Below are positions 37,654 to 47,434 of a stretch of 64,000 nt of DNA, in pieces (the first letter of the stretch is position 1; each line of letters opens with the position of its first letter). The notes beneath the pieces were generated by a model. That model made no database searches and was not told the DNA's origin. It saw only the letters and a list, made by a program, of their open reading frames with translations. The position numbers were made by a program, and so were the translations under genes. The stretch spans positions 62,001-126,000 of the forward strand of contig NZ_FNAH01000004.1 of NCBI RefSeq assembly GCF_900101865.1, given 5' to 3'. Source of the DNA: Paracoccus isoporae (GTDB lineage: Bacteria > Pseudomonadota > Alphaproteobacteria > Rhodobacterales > Rhodobacteraceae).

Positions 37654-38130
37654 CTAGCGCCGCAGCCATTCCCCGACCACGCTGCGCGGGCCGTCCGTGT
37701 CCAGTTCGATCTCGCTGACCCGGCGCCAGTCCTGCGGCTCGGGTTCGGGAAAGAACGTGTCCGCATCTGGCACGTCCAGATCCACCTCGGTGATCAGCAG
37801 GCGATCGGCCCGCGGCAACAGATCGCGATAGATCCGCGCCCCGCCAATGCCGTAGATCCGGGCATAGCCCCGGTCCCGCGCCACGTCGATCGCGCGGTCG
37901 AGATCGGGGACGACGTGATCCGGTTCCTCCAGCGTCGATGAGACGGCCAGGTTCAGCCGGTTCTTCAGCGGCCGGACCGGCAGGCTCTCCCAGGTGCGGC
38001 GTCCCATGATGAGCGCCCCGCCGAGCGTCTCGCGCTTGAAGAACGCCAGATCCGCGGGGATGTGCCACGGGATGTCCCCGTTCCGGCCAATGGCGCCGTT
38101 GCGGGCGCGCGCGACGATCAGGCTCAGCAT
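37654..38130 (-). CDS. folA: Dihydrofolate reductase
   Basis: It regenerates tetrahydrofolate with NADPH; it is the trimethoprim target. The 158-residue protein has LIVARARNGAIGRNGDIPWHIPADLAFFKRET with the Trp and active-site Asp, MGRRTWESLP for NADPH, and IYGIGGARIYRDLLP. Length is standard. Its start overlaps the thyA stop by one base (TGATG), so thyA and folA form an operon, the usual pairing since ThyA oxidises the folate that FolA reduces. It converges with the alpha/beta hydrolase gene across 4 bp. Confidence 0.95.
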   Translation of the reverse strand: MLSLIVARARNGAIGRNGDIPWHIPADLAFFKRETLGGALIMGRRTWESLPVRPLKNRLNLAVSSTLEEPDHVVPDLDRAIDVARDRGYARIYGIGGARIYRDLLPRADRLLITEVDLDVPDADTFFPEPEPQDWRRVSEIELDTDGPRSVVGEWLRR

Positions 38131-38996
38131 CAGACGGCCACCGGCGCCTTGATGGCGGGATCGGGGTCGTAGTCCAGGAACTCGAAATCCTCGAAGCGGA
38201 AGTCGAAGATCGAGTCAACCTGCCGGGTGATGCGCAATTGCGGCAGGGGCTTGGGGCTGCGCGCAAGCTGGGTGCGGACCTGTTCGAGATGGTTGGAATA
38301 GATATGCGCATCACCCATGGTATGGATGAACTCGCCCGGCTCGTAGCCCGTGACATGCGCCAGCATCGCCAGCAGCAGCGCATAGGAGGCAATGTTGAAC
38401 GGCACGCCCAGGAACATATCCGCCGAACGCTGGTAAAGCTGAAGATGCATCTTGCGCCCGATGATGCGGACCTGCCACAGCGTGTGGCAGGGCGGCAGCG
38501 CCATGTCGGGCACATCGCCGGGGTTCCAGGCCGACACGATCAGCCGGCGGCTGTCGGGGGTGTTGCGGATATTCTCCACCAGATCGGCAATCTGGTCCAC
38601 CGATCCGGCCAGGTAGAGCGGATCGTCGCCCTGCGTTTCACCCGCGGGCTTCAGCGTCGGAAATCGCCGCCATTGATGGCCGTAGACCGGGCCGAGATCG
38701 CCCTTTTCATCCGCCCATTCGTCCCAGATCGAGACCTTGTTCTCCTTGAGATAGGCGATATTCGTGTCGCCGGACAGGAACCACAGCAATTCATGGATGA
38801 TGGAGCGCAGATGCAGTTTCTTCGTCGTCACCAGCGGAAACCCGTCGGAGAGATCATAGCGGCACTGCATCCCGAAATAGGAAATCGTGCCGGTGCCGGT
38901 GCGGTCGCTCGATTCCGCGCCCTTTTCCAGCACCGTCCGAAGCGCCTGGTGATATTGCTGCAACTCTGCCTCCCGCCATGTCCGCCTTCCCGTCAT
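38130..38996 (-). CDS. thyA: Thymidylate synthase (ThyA type)
   Basis: It methylates dUMP to dTMP with methylene-tetrahydrofolate. In 288 residues the family segments are [41 protein letters not shown], the catalytic [31 protein letters not shown] and [10 protein letters not shown]. There are about 20 residues before the usual start; the ATG at 38996 lacks a clear Shine-Dalgarno sequence but no nearer ATG exists. It diverges from gloA across 76 bp. Confidence 0.95.
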   Translation of the reverse strand: MTGRRTWREAELQQYHQALRTVLEKGAESSDRTGTGTISYFGMQCRYDLSDGFPLVTTKKLHLRSIIHELLWFLSGDTNIAYLKENKVSIWDEWADEKGDLGPVYGHQWRRFPTLKPAGETQGDDPLYLAGSVDQIADLVENIRNTPDSRRLIVSAWNPGDVPDMALPPCHTLWQVRIIGRKMHLQLYQRSADMFLGVPFNIASYALLLAMLAHVTGYEPGEFIHTMGDAHIYSNHLEQVRTQLARSPKPLPQLRITRQVDSIFDFRFEDFEFLDYDPDPAIKAPVAV

Positions 38997-39072
38997 ACCC
39001 AAGGGCGGAACCGGTTTGAAGCCGCTTCGGGTCCGTGTCACAGTGACCGCGATTTTTACGAGGAAAGGACGG

Positions 39073-39501
39073 ATGATGCCGCTTCGTTACCTGCACACGA
39101 TGGTCCGCGTGAAGGATCTGGACAAGACCATGGAGTTCTTCGCCCTGCTCGGGCTGGAGGAGGTGCGCCGCATCGAGAATGACGAGGGCCGGTTCACCCT
39201 GGTCTTCATGGCCCCGCCCGGCCAGGAGGAGTGCCCGGTCGAGCTGACCTATAACTGGGACGGCGATGAGGGGCTGCCCTCCGACAGCCGCCATTTCGGG
39301 CATCTGGCCTACCGCGTGGAGAATATCTACGAGATGTGCCAGAAGCTGATGGATGCAGGCGTGACCATCAACCGGCCGCCGCGCGATGGTCATATGGCGT
39401 TTGTGCGCAGTCCGGACAATATTTCCATCGAGCTGCTGCAGGACGGACACCTGGAGCCGCAGGAACCCTGGGCCAGCATGGAAAATACCGGCCACTGGTG
39501 A
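39073..39501 (+). CDS. gloA: Lactoylglutathione lyase (glyoxalase I)
   Basis: It isomerises the methylglyoxal-glutathione adduct to S-lactoylglutathione. The 142-residue VOC-fold protein has two babab modules: [42 protein letters not shown] and ISIELLQDG, giving the His, Glu, His, Glu metal ligands. GAGGAAAGGA lies just before tandem ATG codons at 39073 and 39076. It is monocistronic and followed by a strong hairpin. Confidence 0.92.
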   Translation: MMPLRYLHTMVRVKDLDKTMEFFALLGLEEVRRIENDEGRFTLVFMAPPGQEECPVELTYNWDGDEGLPSDSRHFGHLAYRVENIYEMCQKLMDAGVTINRPPRDGHMAFVRSPDNISIELLQDGHLEPQEPWASMENTGHW

Positions 39502-39522
39502 GGGGCTGAGCCGGGCACAGCC

Positions 39523-39555
39523 CATCGCGCGGCAGACGCCAACCGCCGCGCGATG
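39523..39555 (+). terminator. Strong stem-loop after gloA
   Basis: CATCGCGCGGC and GCCGCGCGATG make a perfect 11-bp stem with an 11-nt loop, 21 bp after gloA. There is no T run, so it may stabilise the mRNA end or terminate weakly. Confidence 0.45.
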
Positions 39556-39925
39556 AGGCCGCAGGTCAGCGCCGGCCCCGGCCTGAAATAGAGTGCCGAC
39601 CGAATACGGCGGCGGTCAGAGCACGGCTCGCTAAGACGAAGTTGGTTAAGGCCGCGCCGATGACCGGGAAGCAACATGTCGCATCGCTGCGTCCAGCACC
39701 GACGACGGCGCTTCGGCACCGAGATCAACGCCCGGACACCCGATCCGCGCAGAGCGCGCCATGCGCCTAGGATCTGCGCGACTCTCCAGTTGAGTCAGAG
39801 CGTCAAACCTGCCCGCGTCCGCCCCACCCTATATTTCGCAAACCGCCCCGCCCCGACCCGCTCGCCCCCGGTTGCGCGGGTATGACTGCACCGATCCTCT
39901 CCGGTTCCAAGATGGCAGCGCGGCC
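39556..39925. other. Gene-free stretch between gloA and the MarR gene
   Basis: About 370 bp between convergent gene ends. The short frames here lack ribosome sites and motifs. I see no tRNA, repeat or convincing promoter. Confidence 0.5.
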
Positions 39926-40426
39926 CTAGTAGATGTAGCGGATCTGGTCCCCCCAGAACCGCTCGATCCGCCGCCATTGCAGGTTGACACGGTCCAGCGG
40001 AGGATCGTCCAGGATACCGGACATCACCAGGGCCTGGGCATGGCGGGCGAAGAGTTCACCGATCTGGGCCCGGATCTCCTGTCCTGCACCGGTCAGCCGC
40101 ACCCGAACGGAGCGGCGGTCCTGATCGCTGCGGGCGTGATGGACATAGCCCATGCCGACCAGCTTCTTGAGGTTGTAGGACACGTTCGAGCCTTGATACA
40201 TGCCGCGGCTGCGCAATTCGCCCGCCGAAACCTCCGCCTCGCCCAGATTATACAGAAGCAACGCCTGAACAGGGGTCAGGTCACAGCGTCCCAACCGCTC
40301 GAAATCGTCCTTGATCAGATCCAGCATCAGCCGGTGAAGCCGTTCCAGCATTTGCAGGCAATGAAAATAGGCCTGCACCTGGTCTGGCGTCTCCTCCTTC
40401 GGCTGCCGGGCAGAAAGTGCCGTCAT
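39926..40426 (-). CDS. MarR-family transcriptional regulator
   Basis: A 166-residue winged-helix repressor. The HTH region is LTPVQALLLYNLGEAEVSAGELRSRGMYQGSNVSYNLKKLVGMGYV, followed by the wing ARSDQDRRSVRVRLTGAGQ, and helices at both ends for dimerisation. The sequence style (GMYQGSNVSYNLKKLV) resembles the alphaproteobacterial LdtR group, which controls envelope L,D-transpeptidase genes, but no such target lies here. It is transcribed alone; 55 bp separate it from sdhE upstream on the same strand. Confidence 0.88.
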   Translation of the reverse strand: MTALSARQPKEETPDQVQAYFHCLQMLERLHRLMLDLIKDDFERLGRCDLTPVQALLLYNLGEAEVSAGELRSRGMYQGSNVSYNLKKLVGMGYVHHARSDQDRRSVRVRLTGAGQEIRAQIGELFARHAQALVMSGILDDPPLDRVNLQWRRIERFWGDQIRYIY

Positions 40427-40481
40427 GTCGTCATCATCCCCTCATTGACAGGGATGATGGCGGCCATTCCCGAATCCGCGG

Positions 40482-40805
40482 TTAATCGGCGCGGGTTTTC
40501 GCCGGCATATTCGTAAAATGCCGATCATCCGGGCCGAACCGGCCGAAGGCCGAGGCGGCGATGCGATCCAGAAGCGCCGACAGCGCCTCCGGCCCCGCCG
40601 CCTCGTGGCGCGACCGGGCGACGATCCAGCGATAGAGATCCTGATCATTCTCCGCCAGCAATTGCTCATAGTCAGCCAGCAGCGCGTCGGTCAGACCGGC
40701 CAGTTCGGCATCCGCGAACGGACCCAGGATCAGGTCCATCTCCTTCATGCCGCGCCGCCAGCTTCGCATCCGCAGCCGCTTGAGCCGGTTTTCCGGCGTT
40801 TCCAT
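40482..40805 (-). CDS. sdhE: FAD assembly factor SdhE (DUF339)
   Basis: SdhE promotes covalent attachment of FAD to succinate dehydrogenase. The 107-residue protein has the RLRMRSWRRGMKEMDLILGPF signature with the conserved Arg-Gly-Met-Lys-Glu and the following helices including LLAENDQDLYRWIV. It is slightly longer than the usual 85-95 residues owing to its C-terminal tail. The frame is open a further 77 codons upstream into the aminotransferase region, with no support; the ATG at 40805 fits the family. It diverges from the aminotransferase gene across 70 bp. Confidence 0.9.
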   Translation of the reverse strand: METPENRLKRLRMRSWRRGMKEMDLILGPFADAELAGLTDALLADYEQLLAENDQDLYRWIVARSRHEAAGPEALSALLDRIAASAFGRFGPDDRHFTNMPAKTRAD

Positions 40806-40845
40806 GCCTCGCCTCGCTTGTCGCCTGACCGCGCGCAGCCTATGA

Positions 40846-42084
<1,239 letters not shown>

Positions 42085-42130
42085 TCCGGTTGCGGCGTTG
42101 CTCCTGCCTGCATGAAGAGAAGGAGCAGAC

Positions 42131-42514
42131 ATGCTGGACCACAACGCACTCGTCGTCGTCGCCGACGGCAAACACGCGCTTCTCTATCGCAACGTCGCAA
42201 AACAGGGTCTGGAACTGGCCGAGGTCGATCACCTGACCCCGCAGAACCTGGCCGATGAAGGCGAGGGCCATGCGCCGCAGGAACGCTCTCCCAAGGATGA
42301 GGACGAGGCCACCTTCGCCAAGCAACTGGCCGAGCGGCTGAACCGGATCGTGCTGCGCCACAAGGCGGAGCAGGTGGCCATCGTGGCCGATCCGACGACG
42401 CTTGGCACGATGCGCAAGCATTACCACAAGGAGCTGGAATCGATCATCGCCAAGGAGTTGGCGAAGGATCTGACCAAATCCTCCCCGGCGGATGTCGCGA
42501 AGGCTCTGTCCTGA
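42131..42514 (+). CDS. Host attachment (Host_attach) family protein
   Basis: A 127-residue soluble protein of the family named after an Agrobacterium protein needed for attachment to plants. Segments typical of it are ALVVVADGKHALLYRN, the His/Glu/Arg-rich GEGHAPQERSPKDEDEATFAKQLAERLNR, VAIVADPTTLGTMRKHYH and ELAKDLTKSSPADVAKAL. The last two resemble release-factor eRF1-like fold proteins of the baeRF group. AGGAGCAGAC precedes the ATG. The name does not prove a role in attachment here. It is 46 bp after the aminotransferase gene. Confidence 0.85.
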   Translation: MLDHNALVVVADGKHALLYRNVAKQGLELAEVDHLTPQNLADEGEGHAPQERSPKDEDEATFAKQLAERLNRIVLRHKAEQVAIVADPTTLGTMRKHYHKELESIIAKELAKDLTKSSPADVAKALS

Positions 42515-42577
42515 CAGGCTGAACCCTCGCGAACGGATGGCCCGCGGAGCAGCCTGCCCCGCGGGCCGCATTGAAAC

Positions 42578-42838
42578 CTACCAGAACCACGAACTCAGGC
42601 TGCTGTCCGGCCGGTCGTCCCGGATGAAGGTCCGGCCGGCGTGTCGCCCGGCCTGCAACCGCGCGCCGCCATCCAGCCCGATATCCTGGCGCAGATGTTC
42701 GGGAATCTCCGCGAGACTGCGGCGATACGTGTTCCGGGCATGCCGGGCCTCCTGCCAGCTTGCGATGCGCATCAGGCACCGCGCCAGGGGCGAGAGATAT
42801 TCCCTCCGTCCAACATCGTTCATTGCGATCATGGCCAT
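42578..42838 (-). CDS. DUF1127 domain protein
   Basis: An 86-residue protein with the DUF1127 core ARNTYRRSLAEIPEHLRQDIGLDGG. Small DUF1127 proteins are abundant in Alphaproteobacteria; some in Rhodobacter and Agrobacterium act in RNA turnover and phosphate or stress physiology. The start at 42838 has AAAGGAGG 8 nt upstream; the frame is open 66 codons more. The tail after the domain (RTFIRDDRPDSSLSSWFW) is unusual and Trp-rich. It converges with the host attachment gene. Confidence 0.8.
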   Translation of the reverse strand: MAMIAMNDVGRREYLSPLARCLMRIASWQEARHARNTYRRSLAEIPEHLRQDIGLDGGARLQAGRHAGRTFIRDDRPDSSLSSWFW

Positions 42839-43047
42839 ATCCGGGCCCTCCTTTTGCCAAACCTCTCCCGTCCACCATAAAGCGGGCTTGTGCCGCCTGG
42901 CGCGCGGGATCGGGCGTTTCATTTGCTGTCTTCGGGCGTGATCCGGCTTGTGATCCGGCGCATCTCCCGTTGATCCGTGTTCACAGAATGCTAGGATCAG
43001 GGCCGATTTGCCAACAAAACGCCGAGAAGTCGGCATAAGGTGCCCTT

Positions 43048-43950
43048 ATGGAGATCCCGCCCCTCGCCGCATTGCGCGTCTTTGACGCCGCCAGCCGCCA
43101 GCTCAGCTTCACCCGCGCTGCCGAAAGCCTGGGGATGACGCAGGCGGCGGTCAGCTATCAGATTAAGCTGCTGGAGGAACGCCTCGGCGGGCCGCTTTTC
43201 CTGCGCAAGCCGAAAGGGCTGGAACTGACCGAACTGGGGCGGCGCTTTGCCGGTCCCACCTCCGAAGCGTTCGATCTGCTGCGCGAGGCGTTTTCCGGCG
43301 GCAGTGGCCAGGCCGAGACGCTGACCATCTCGACCATGACCACCGTGGCCGGGAACTGGCTGTCGCACCGGCTGGGCCGGTTCCAGATGGAGCAGCCCGG
43401 GTTGGCGGTTCGGCTGGATACGAATGACCGGCTGGTCGATTTCGCGCGGCAGGATGTCGATGTCGCGATCCGATTCGGCAGCGGCGACTGGGACGGGCTT
43501 GTCAGCCACAAGCTGTTTTCATCCGAGCTGACGCCGCTCTACGCCCCGCCCCTGCTGGACCGGTTCGGGCCGATCAACACGCCGGAAGATGTCGAGGCAC
43601 TGCCCTGGCTCAACAGCACCGACAGCGCCTGGGACGAATGGCTGCGCTGCGCCGGTGTGGAAGAACTGTCCTGCGCCCCGACGCGGCGATTCGAGGTCGA
43701 TTCGCAGCTTCATCTGGGCCGGATGGCGCTGACTGGCGAGGGGGTGGCGCTGCTCAACCCCCGCTTTTTCCGCTTCGAGCTGGCGACGGGCGCGCTGATC
43801 CAGCCATTCGAAACCTGCTGGCGCTGCGATGGCGCCTATTGGCTGGTCTATCCCCATGCGCGGCGCAACCGCCCGGCGATCAAGGCATTCCTGCGCTTCC
43901 TGACCGCCGAGATCGCGGCCGAGGACGCGGCCATCGCCAAGGCCGCCTGA
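43048..43950 (+). CDS. LysR-family transcriptional regulator (GcvA-like)
   Basis: A 300-residue activator or repressor. The N-terminal HTH reads LAALRVFDAASRQLSFTRAAESLGMTQAAVSYQIKLLEERLGGPLFLRK, which is the GcvA/AmpR subgroup style, and residues 90-290 are the substrate-binding domain with ISTMTTVAGNWLSHRLGRF and VDVAIRFGSGDW. A 5-bp inverted repeat GCCGA-GAAG-TCGGC lies 13 bp before the ATG and may be an autoregulatory site. Its nearest divergent gene is the DUF1127 gene. The target is unknown. Confidence 0.9.
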   Translation: MEIPPLAALRVFDAASRQLSFTRAAESLGMTQAAVSYQIKLLEERLGGPLFLRKPKGLELTELGRRFAGPTSEAFDLLREAFSGGSGQAETLTISTMTTVAGNWLSHRLGRFQMEQPGLAVRLDTNDRLVDFARQDVDVAIRFGSGDWDGLVSHKLFSSELTPLYAPPLLDRFGPINTPEDVEALPWLNSTDSAWDEWLRCAGVEELSCAPTRRFEVDSQLHLGRMALTGEGVALLNPRFFRFELATGALIQPFETCWRCDGAYWLVYPHARRNRPAIKAFLRFLTAEIAAEDAAIAKAA

Positions 43951-43964
43951 CAGGCTCGCCGCCG

Positions 43965-44159
43965 TTATCCGTCGCGCCGTGTCGGGGGCGGGTCGCGGTC
44001 TGGAGGCGAGGATCCGTCCTGTTCCGCGTCCGGCAGGGTCAGGTGGCACGGGATCTTGAAGCGGCGGTTCTTCTCTGCCCGCCGCTTCGTCCAGCCGTCC
44101 AGCCAGCGGGCGAACCGCCCCGGCCGGCCGGCGCGCTTACATGGCGGTCCAGCCGCCAT
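43965..44159 (-). CDS. Possible small basic protein downstream of hbdH
   Basis: A 64-residue frame that starts inside the last 23 bp of hbdH in another phase and continues past its stop. It contains RFARWLDGWTKRRAEKNRRFKIPCHLTLPD and an acidic, Pro-rich end. Third codon positions in the middle are mostly G or C as in neighbouring genes. No domain or Shine-Dalgarno sequence is clear, so it may be chance. Confidence 0.3.
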   Translation of the reverse strand: MAAGPPCKRAGRPGRFARWLDGWTKRRAEKNRRFKIPCHLTLPDAEQDGSSPPDRDPPPTRRDG

Positions 44160-44919
44160 CGACGCTGATCGTGGTGCCGGTGATCTGTGCCGCCGCGTCG
44201 CTGCACAGGAATACCGCCGTGCCGCCCATCTGTTCGACCGTGGCAAACTCGCCCGAGGGCTGGCGTTCCAGCATCACCTTGGCGATCACATCCTCGCGGC
44301 TCATGTTATGGGTCTTCATCTGGTCGGGGATCTGCTTTTCCACGATCGGCGTCAGCACGTAGCCGGGGCAGATCGCGTTGCAGGTGATGCCCTTGCCCGC
44401 CTCTTCCAGTGCCGTGACCTTGGTCAGCCCGACCACACCATGCTTGGCGGCGACATAGGCGGATTTGAACGGGCTGGCGGTCAGACCGTGGGCCGAGGCG
44501 ATGTTGATGACCCGGCCCCATCCGTTCTTCTGCATCCCCGGCAGCGCCGCCGCCGTGCAATGGAAGGCCGAGGACATGTTGATCGCGATGATCGCATCCC
44601 ATTTCTCGACCGGGAATTCCGGGATCGGGGCGACATGCTGGATCCCGGCATTGTTCACCAGGATGTCGTAGGCCCCGGCCTTCTCGATCAGGGCGCGACA
44701 CTGATCCGGCTTCGACATGTCGGCCTGGATATAGCGCACCTCGGTGCCGAACTCCGCCGCCACGTCCTCGGCCAGCTTGTGATCGGCCGCGTCGTCGGTA
44801 TAGCTGTTCAGAACGACATTCGCCCCGGCCCGCGCCAGCTCTTTCGCGATCCCCAGACCGATGCCGGAGTTGGACCCCGTCACCACCGCCGTCTTGCCCT
44901 TCAGCACATTCTCGAACAT
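44137..44919 (-). CDS. hbdH: 3-hydroxybutyrate dehydrogenase
   Basis: It oxidises (R)-3-hydroxybutyrate to acetoacetate with NAD, in the breakdown of polyhydroxybutyrate. The 260-residue SDR enzyme has VVTGSNSGIGLGIA for the cofactor, LVNNAGIQHVAPI, the catalytic Ser region INIASAHGL and SAYVAAKHGVVGLTKV with the Tyr and Lys. The C-terminal FLCSDAAAQITGTTISVDGGW is standard. GAGGA lies 8 nt before the ATG. A terminator hairpin of a preceding leader transcript stands only 40 bp upstream, suggesting attenuation. Confidence 0.94.
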   Translation of the reverse strand: MFENVLKGKTAVVTGSNSGIGLGIAKELARAGANVVLNSYTDDAADHKLAEDVAAEFGTEVRYIQADMSKPDQCRALIEKAGAYDILVNNAGIQHVAPIPEFPVEKWDAIIAINMSSAFHCTAAALPGMQKNGWGRVINIASAHGLTASPFKSAYVAAKHGVVGLTKVTALEEAGKGITCNAICPGYVLTPIVEKQIPDQMKTHNMSREDVIAKVMLERQPSGEFATVEQMGGTAVFLCSDAAAQITGTTISVDGGWTAM

Positions 44920-44959
44920 CGGGATTCCTCACATGATTTTTCCGGCGCGAGCGGACCAT

Positions 44960-45033
44960 AAAAAAAGCGCCCGCACAAGGCGGGCGCCAGTCATGAGGCA
45001 GGTTTCATACAGGCAAGAAACCTATCGAGCAGT
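44960..45033 (-). ncRNA. Candidate small RNA or attenuator leader upstream of hbdH
   Basis: From a predicted start near 45033 a minus-strand transcript of about 74 nt would contain a perfect 7-bp hairpin (AGGTTTC and GAAACCT, 10-nt loop, 45000-45023), a short single-stranded linker, and a textbook terminator (GCGCCCGC and GCGGGCGC, 5-nt loop, then seven T, 44960-44987). No ORF fits. The hairpins, their spacing and a promoter-like element make it either a free small RNA or a conditional leader of hbdH. No family known to me matches. Confidence 0.55.
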
Positions 45034-45039
45034 GACTCA

Positions 45040-45068
45040 TGTATAGGCGAAACCGTGCGTGAGTCCAA
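45040..45068 (-). promoter_or_regulatory. Predicted promoter of the leader/small RNA before hbdH
   Basis: TTGGAC (45063-45068) and TATACA (45040-45045) on the minus strand are 17 bp apart. The -35 match is moderate. Start would be near 45033. Confidence 0.45.
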
Positions 45069-45152
45069 GGCTGTTGTTTGTCAGGGTAAAGTCACTCGGA
45101 TAGGCTCGGCATTGAAATAACAGGCATTTGCCGCAGGGGAGCAGTCGCCAAG

Positions 45153-47027
45153 ATGCAAATCATCAAGAATCCTAACGAATCCGCGATCAGCGCCGCATTT
45201 CTGGCCGGATTCGCCATGTTCACCACTGTTGCCGCAATGCCGCTGGCAAGCGTCGCGGAACCGTCACACGGCATCGCCATGTATGGCGAGCCGGCCCTGC
45301 CCGAGGGGTTCGCCCACCTGCCCTATGCGAATCCCGAGGCGCCGGAGGGGGGGACGATTCGCCTCGCCGAATCGGGCAGTTTCGATTCCCTGAAGCCCTG
45401 GGTGCTGAAAGGCAGCCCGGCCTGGCCCGTCTACACCATGCCCGGCGTGCTGGCCGAAACGCTGATGCTGCGGTCGATGGACGAGCCCTTCACGCTTTAT
45501 GGGCTGCTGGCGGAATCGGTGGAGACGGACGAGGCGCGCAGCTGGGTCGAATTCACCCTGCGCCCCGAGGCGCGCTTCTCGGACGGATCGCCGGTCACGG
45601 TCGGGGATGTGATGTGGTCCTATGAGACGCTCGGCACGCAAGGCCATCCGCGTTATCGCGGCGCGTGGTCGAAGGTCGAATCGATGGAGCAGACCGGCCC
45701 GAACAAGGTCCGCTTCACCTTCAACACTCAGGACCGCGAACTGGCCCTGCTGATGGGGATGCGGCCGATCCTCAAGAAGGCGCAATGGGAGGGCACGGAT
45801 TTCAGCCAGTCCGGGCTGGAGGTGCCGATCGGCTCCGGGCCCTATGTGATCGAGAATGTCGATCCCGGCCGGGCCTTCACCTTCCGCAAGAACCCCGACT
45901 GGTGGGGGAAGGATCTGCCGATCAATCAGGGGCTGCATAATTTCGACCGGGTCATCTACGACTATTTCGGGGACAACAACGCCATGTTCGAGGCGTTCAA
46001 GGCCGGGGACATTGACGTCTGGCGCGAGCTGAGCCCGACGAAATGGGACACCGAGTATGATTTCCCCCGCGCCGTGGCGGGCGAGATCACCAAATCCGAA
46101 ATCCCCAACGAGCGCCCCTCGGGGATCATGGGGCTGGTGATGAACACGCGGAACCCGGTCTTTGCCGACTGGCGCGTCCGCCAGGCCATGATCGAGGCGT
46201 TCAACTGGAAATTCATCAACGCCACCCTGTCCGGCGGGCAGGAGCGCCGCATCACCTCCTATTTCGCCAATTCCGAACTCGCCATGACGCCCGATGCACC
46301 GGCCGAAGGCAGGGTGCTGGAATTGCTGCAACCCTTTGCAGAGGAGCTGCCACCCGGCGCGATTGACGGATATGCGCTGCCCGAAGGCGCGGACCGGCCG
46401 CTGGATCGAGGCGCGATGCGCCGTGCCCTTTCGCTGCTGGAGGAGGCGGGATGGACCGTCCGGGATGGCGCCCTGGTCAATGGCGACGGCGAGCCCATGG
46501 CGTTCGAGATCCTGCTGAACCAGTCCGGCGCGGCGATGACCACCGCCTCCGAGATGAAGCAGCTTGTCGATATCTTCGTCGAATCGCTGCGCAGCCTTGG
46601 GATCAACGCCCGCATCACCATGCTGGACAGCGCGCAATATATCGAACGCACCAATAATTACGCCTTCGACATGACCTGGTACGACCGCGCGCTGTCGCTG
46701 TCCCCCGGCAATGAGCAGCTTCTCTACTGGGGCAGTGCCGGGGTGAGCGATCCCGGCACCCGCAACTTCATGGGCATGGCCTCTCCCGCAGCCGAAGCGA
46801 TGATCGACGAGATGCTGAACGCCGCCTCGCGCGAGGATTTCGTGTCCGCCGTGCGCGCGCTCGACCGGATCCTGACCGCCGGGCGCTACGTGATCCCGGC
46901 CGGGTATTCCCCCGTCAGCCGGCTGGCCCATGACACGACACTGAAATTTCCCGATGAAATTCCGACCTATGGCGATTATCCTGGATTCCTGCCGGAAACC
47001 TGGTGGCGCGAAACTGCCGCTCCCTGA
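45153..47027 (+). CDS. Family 5 extracellular solute-binding protein (oligopeptide type)
   Basis: A 624-residue periplasmic binding protein of the DppA/OppA class, most like YejA-type receptors for peptides or similar solutes. The first 35 residues hold a signal peptide (AAFLAGFAMFTTVAAMPLASVAE). Segments typical of the family are EFTLRPEARFSDGSPVTVGDVMWSYE, IGSGPYVIENVDPGRAFTFRKNPDWWG and VRQAMIEAFNWKFIN. No permease or ATPase genes lie beside it, so the rest of the transporter is elsewhere or it is an orphan receptor. The next gene is a small stress-type protein. Confidence 0.92.
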   Translation: MQIIKNPNESAISAAFLAGFAMFTTVAAMPLASVAEPSHGIAMYGEPALPEGFAHLPYANPEAPEGGTIRLAESGSFDSLKPWVLKGSPAWPVYTMPGVLAETLMLRSMDEPFTLYGLLAESVETDEARSWVEFTLRPEARFSDGSPVTVGDVMWSYETLGTQGHPRYRGAWSKVESMEQTGPNKVRFTFNTQDRELALLMGMRPILKKAQWEGTDFSQSGLEVPIGSGPYVIENVDPGRAFTFRKNPDWWGKDLPINQGLHNFDRVIYDYFGDNNAMFEAFKAGDIDVWRELSPTKWDTEYDFPRAVAGEITKSEIPNERPSGIMGLVMNTRNPVFADWRVRQAMIEAFNWKFINATLSGGQERRITSYFANSELAMTPDAPAEGRVLELLQPFAEELPPGAIDGYALPEGADRPLDRGAMRRALSLLEEAGWTVRDGALVNGDGEPMAFEILLNQSGAAMTTASEMKQLVDIFVESLRSLGINARITMLDSAQYIERTNNYAFDMTWYDRALSLSPGNEQLLYWGSAGVSDPGTRNFMGMASPAAEAMIDEMLNAASREDFVSAVRALDRILTAGRYVIPAGYSPVSRLAHDTTLKFPDEIPTYGDYPGFLPETWWRETAAP

Positions 47028-47028
47028 G

Positions 47029-47054
47029 GGAACCCCGTCAGGCGTGTCGAAGTT
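47029..47054 (+). promoter_or_regulatory. EcfG-like promoter motif before the CsbD-like gene
   Basis: GGAAC (47029-47033), 17 bp, then AGTT (47051-47054). This resembles the GGAAC-N16/17-CGTT box of the alphaproteobacterial general stress sigma factor, but many Rhodobacteraceae lack that factor, so it may be chance. Confidence 0.3.
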
Positions 47055-47101
47055 AGCCGGAACACGAACGGCATGGTTCGCTTCAAGTAGAGGAGCAGCG
47101 C

Positions 47102-47434
47102 ATGAAATGGCATCACGTCGCGAATAACTGGCCCGCCTTCTACGAGGCGATCCTGGACAAGTGGCCCGACGCGGACGAGGCGGATCTTGACGAGATCGAT
47201 GGCGATCAGGCCGCCTTCATCCGCTATATCGCCGAGCTGGAGGGGATGGAGCGGTCCGAGGCGCGCGAGGAGCTGCGCGACTGGCTGGCGGGCGAGATCC
47301 CGTCCGACGTGGTGATGGACGAATCCCACGACGATATCTCCATCCGCAACTCGGCCAAATATGTCGGCGAGGGCGAGGACGAATTCGCCGACGATTCCCG
47401 CTTCGGCGATGACGAGGAGGACGCGCGCGACTAA
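47102..47434 (+). CDS. CsbD-like small acidic protein
   Basis: A 110-residue protein whose first 70 residues follow the CsbD pattern: MKWHHVANNWPAFYEAILDKWPDADEADLDEIDGDQAAFIRYIAELEG, with Trp at the expected places, then EEAREELRDW-like helix. CsbD is a general stress protein of unknown action. The C-terminal 40 residues are very acidic (GEGEDEFADDSRFGDDEEDARD) and probably disordered. AGAGGAG lies 6 nt before the ATG. Its stop overlaps the convergent DUF1513 gene by 4 bp. Confidence 0.7.
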   Translation: MKWHHVANNWPAFYEAILDKWPDADEADLDEIDGDQAAFIRYIAELEGMERSEAREELRDWLAGEIPSDVVMDESHDDISIRNSAKYVGEGEDEFADDSRFGDDEEDARD

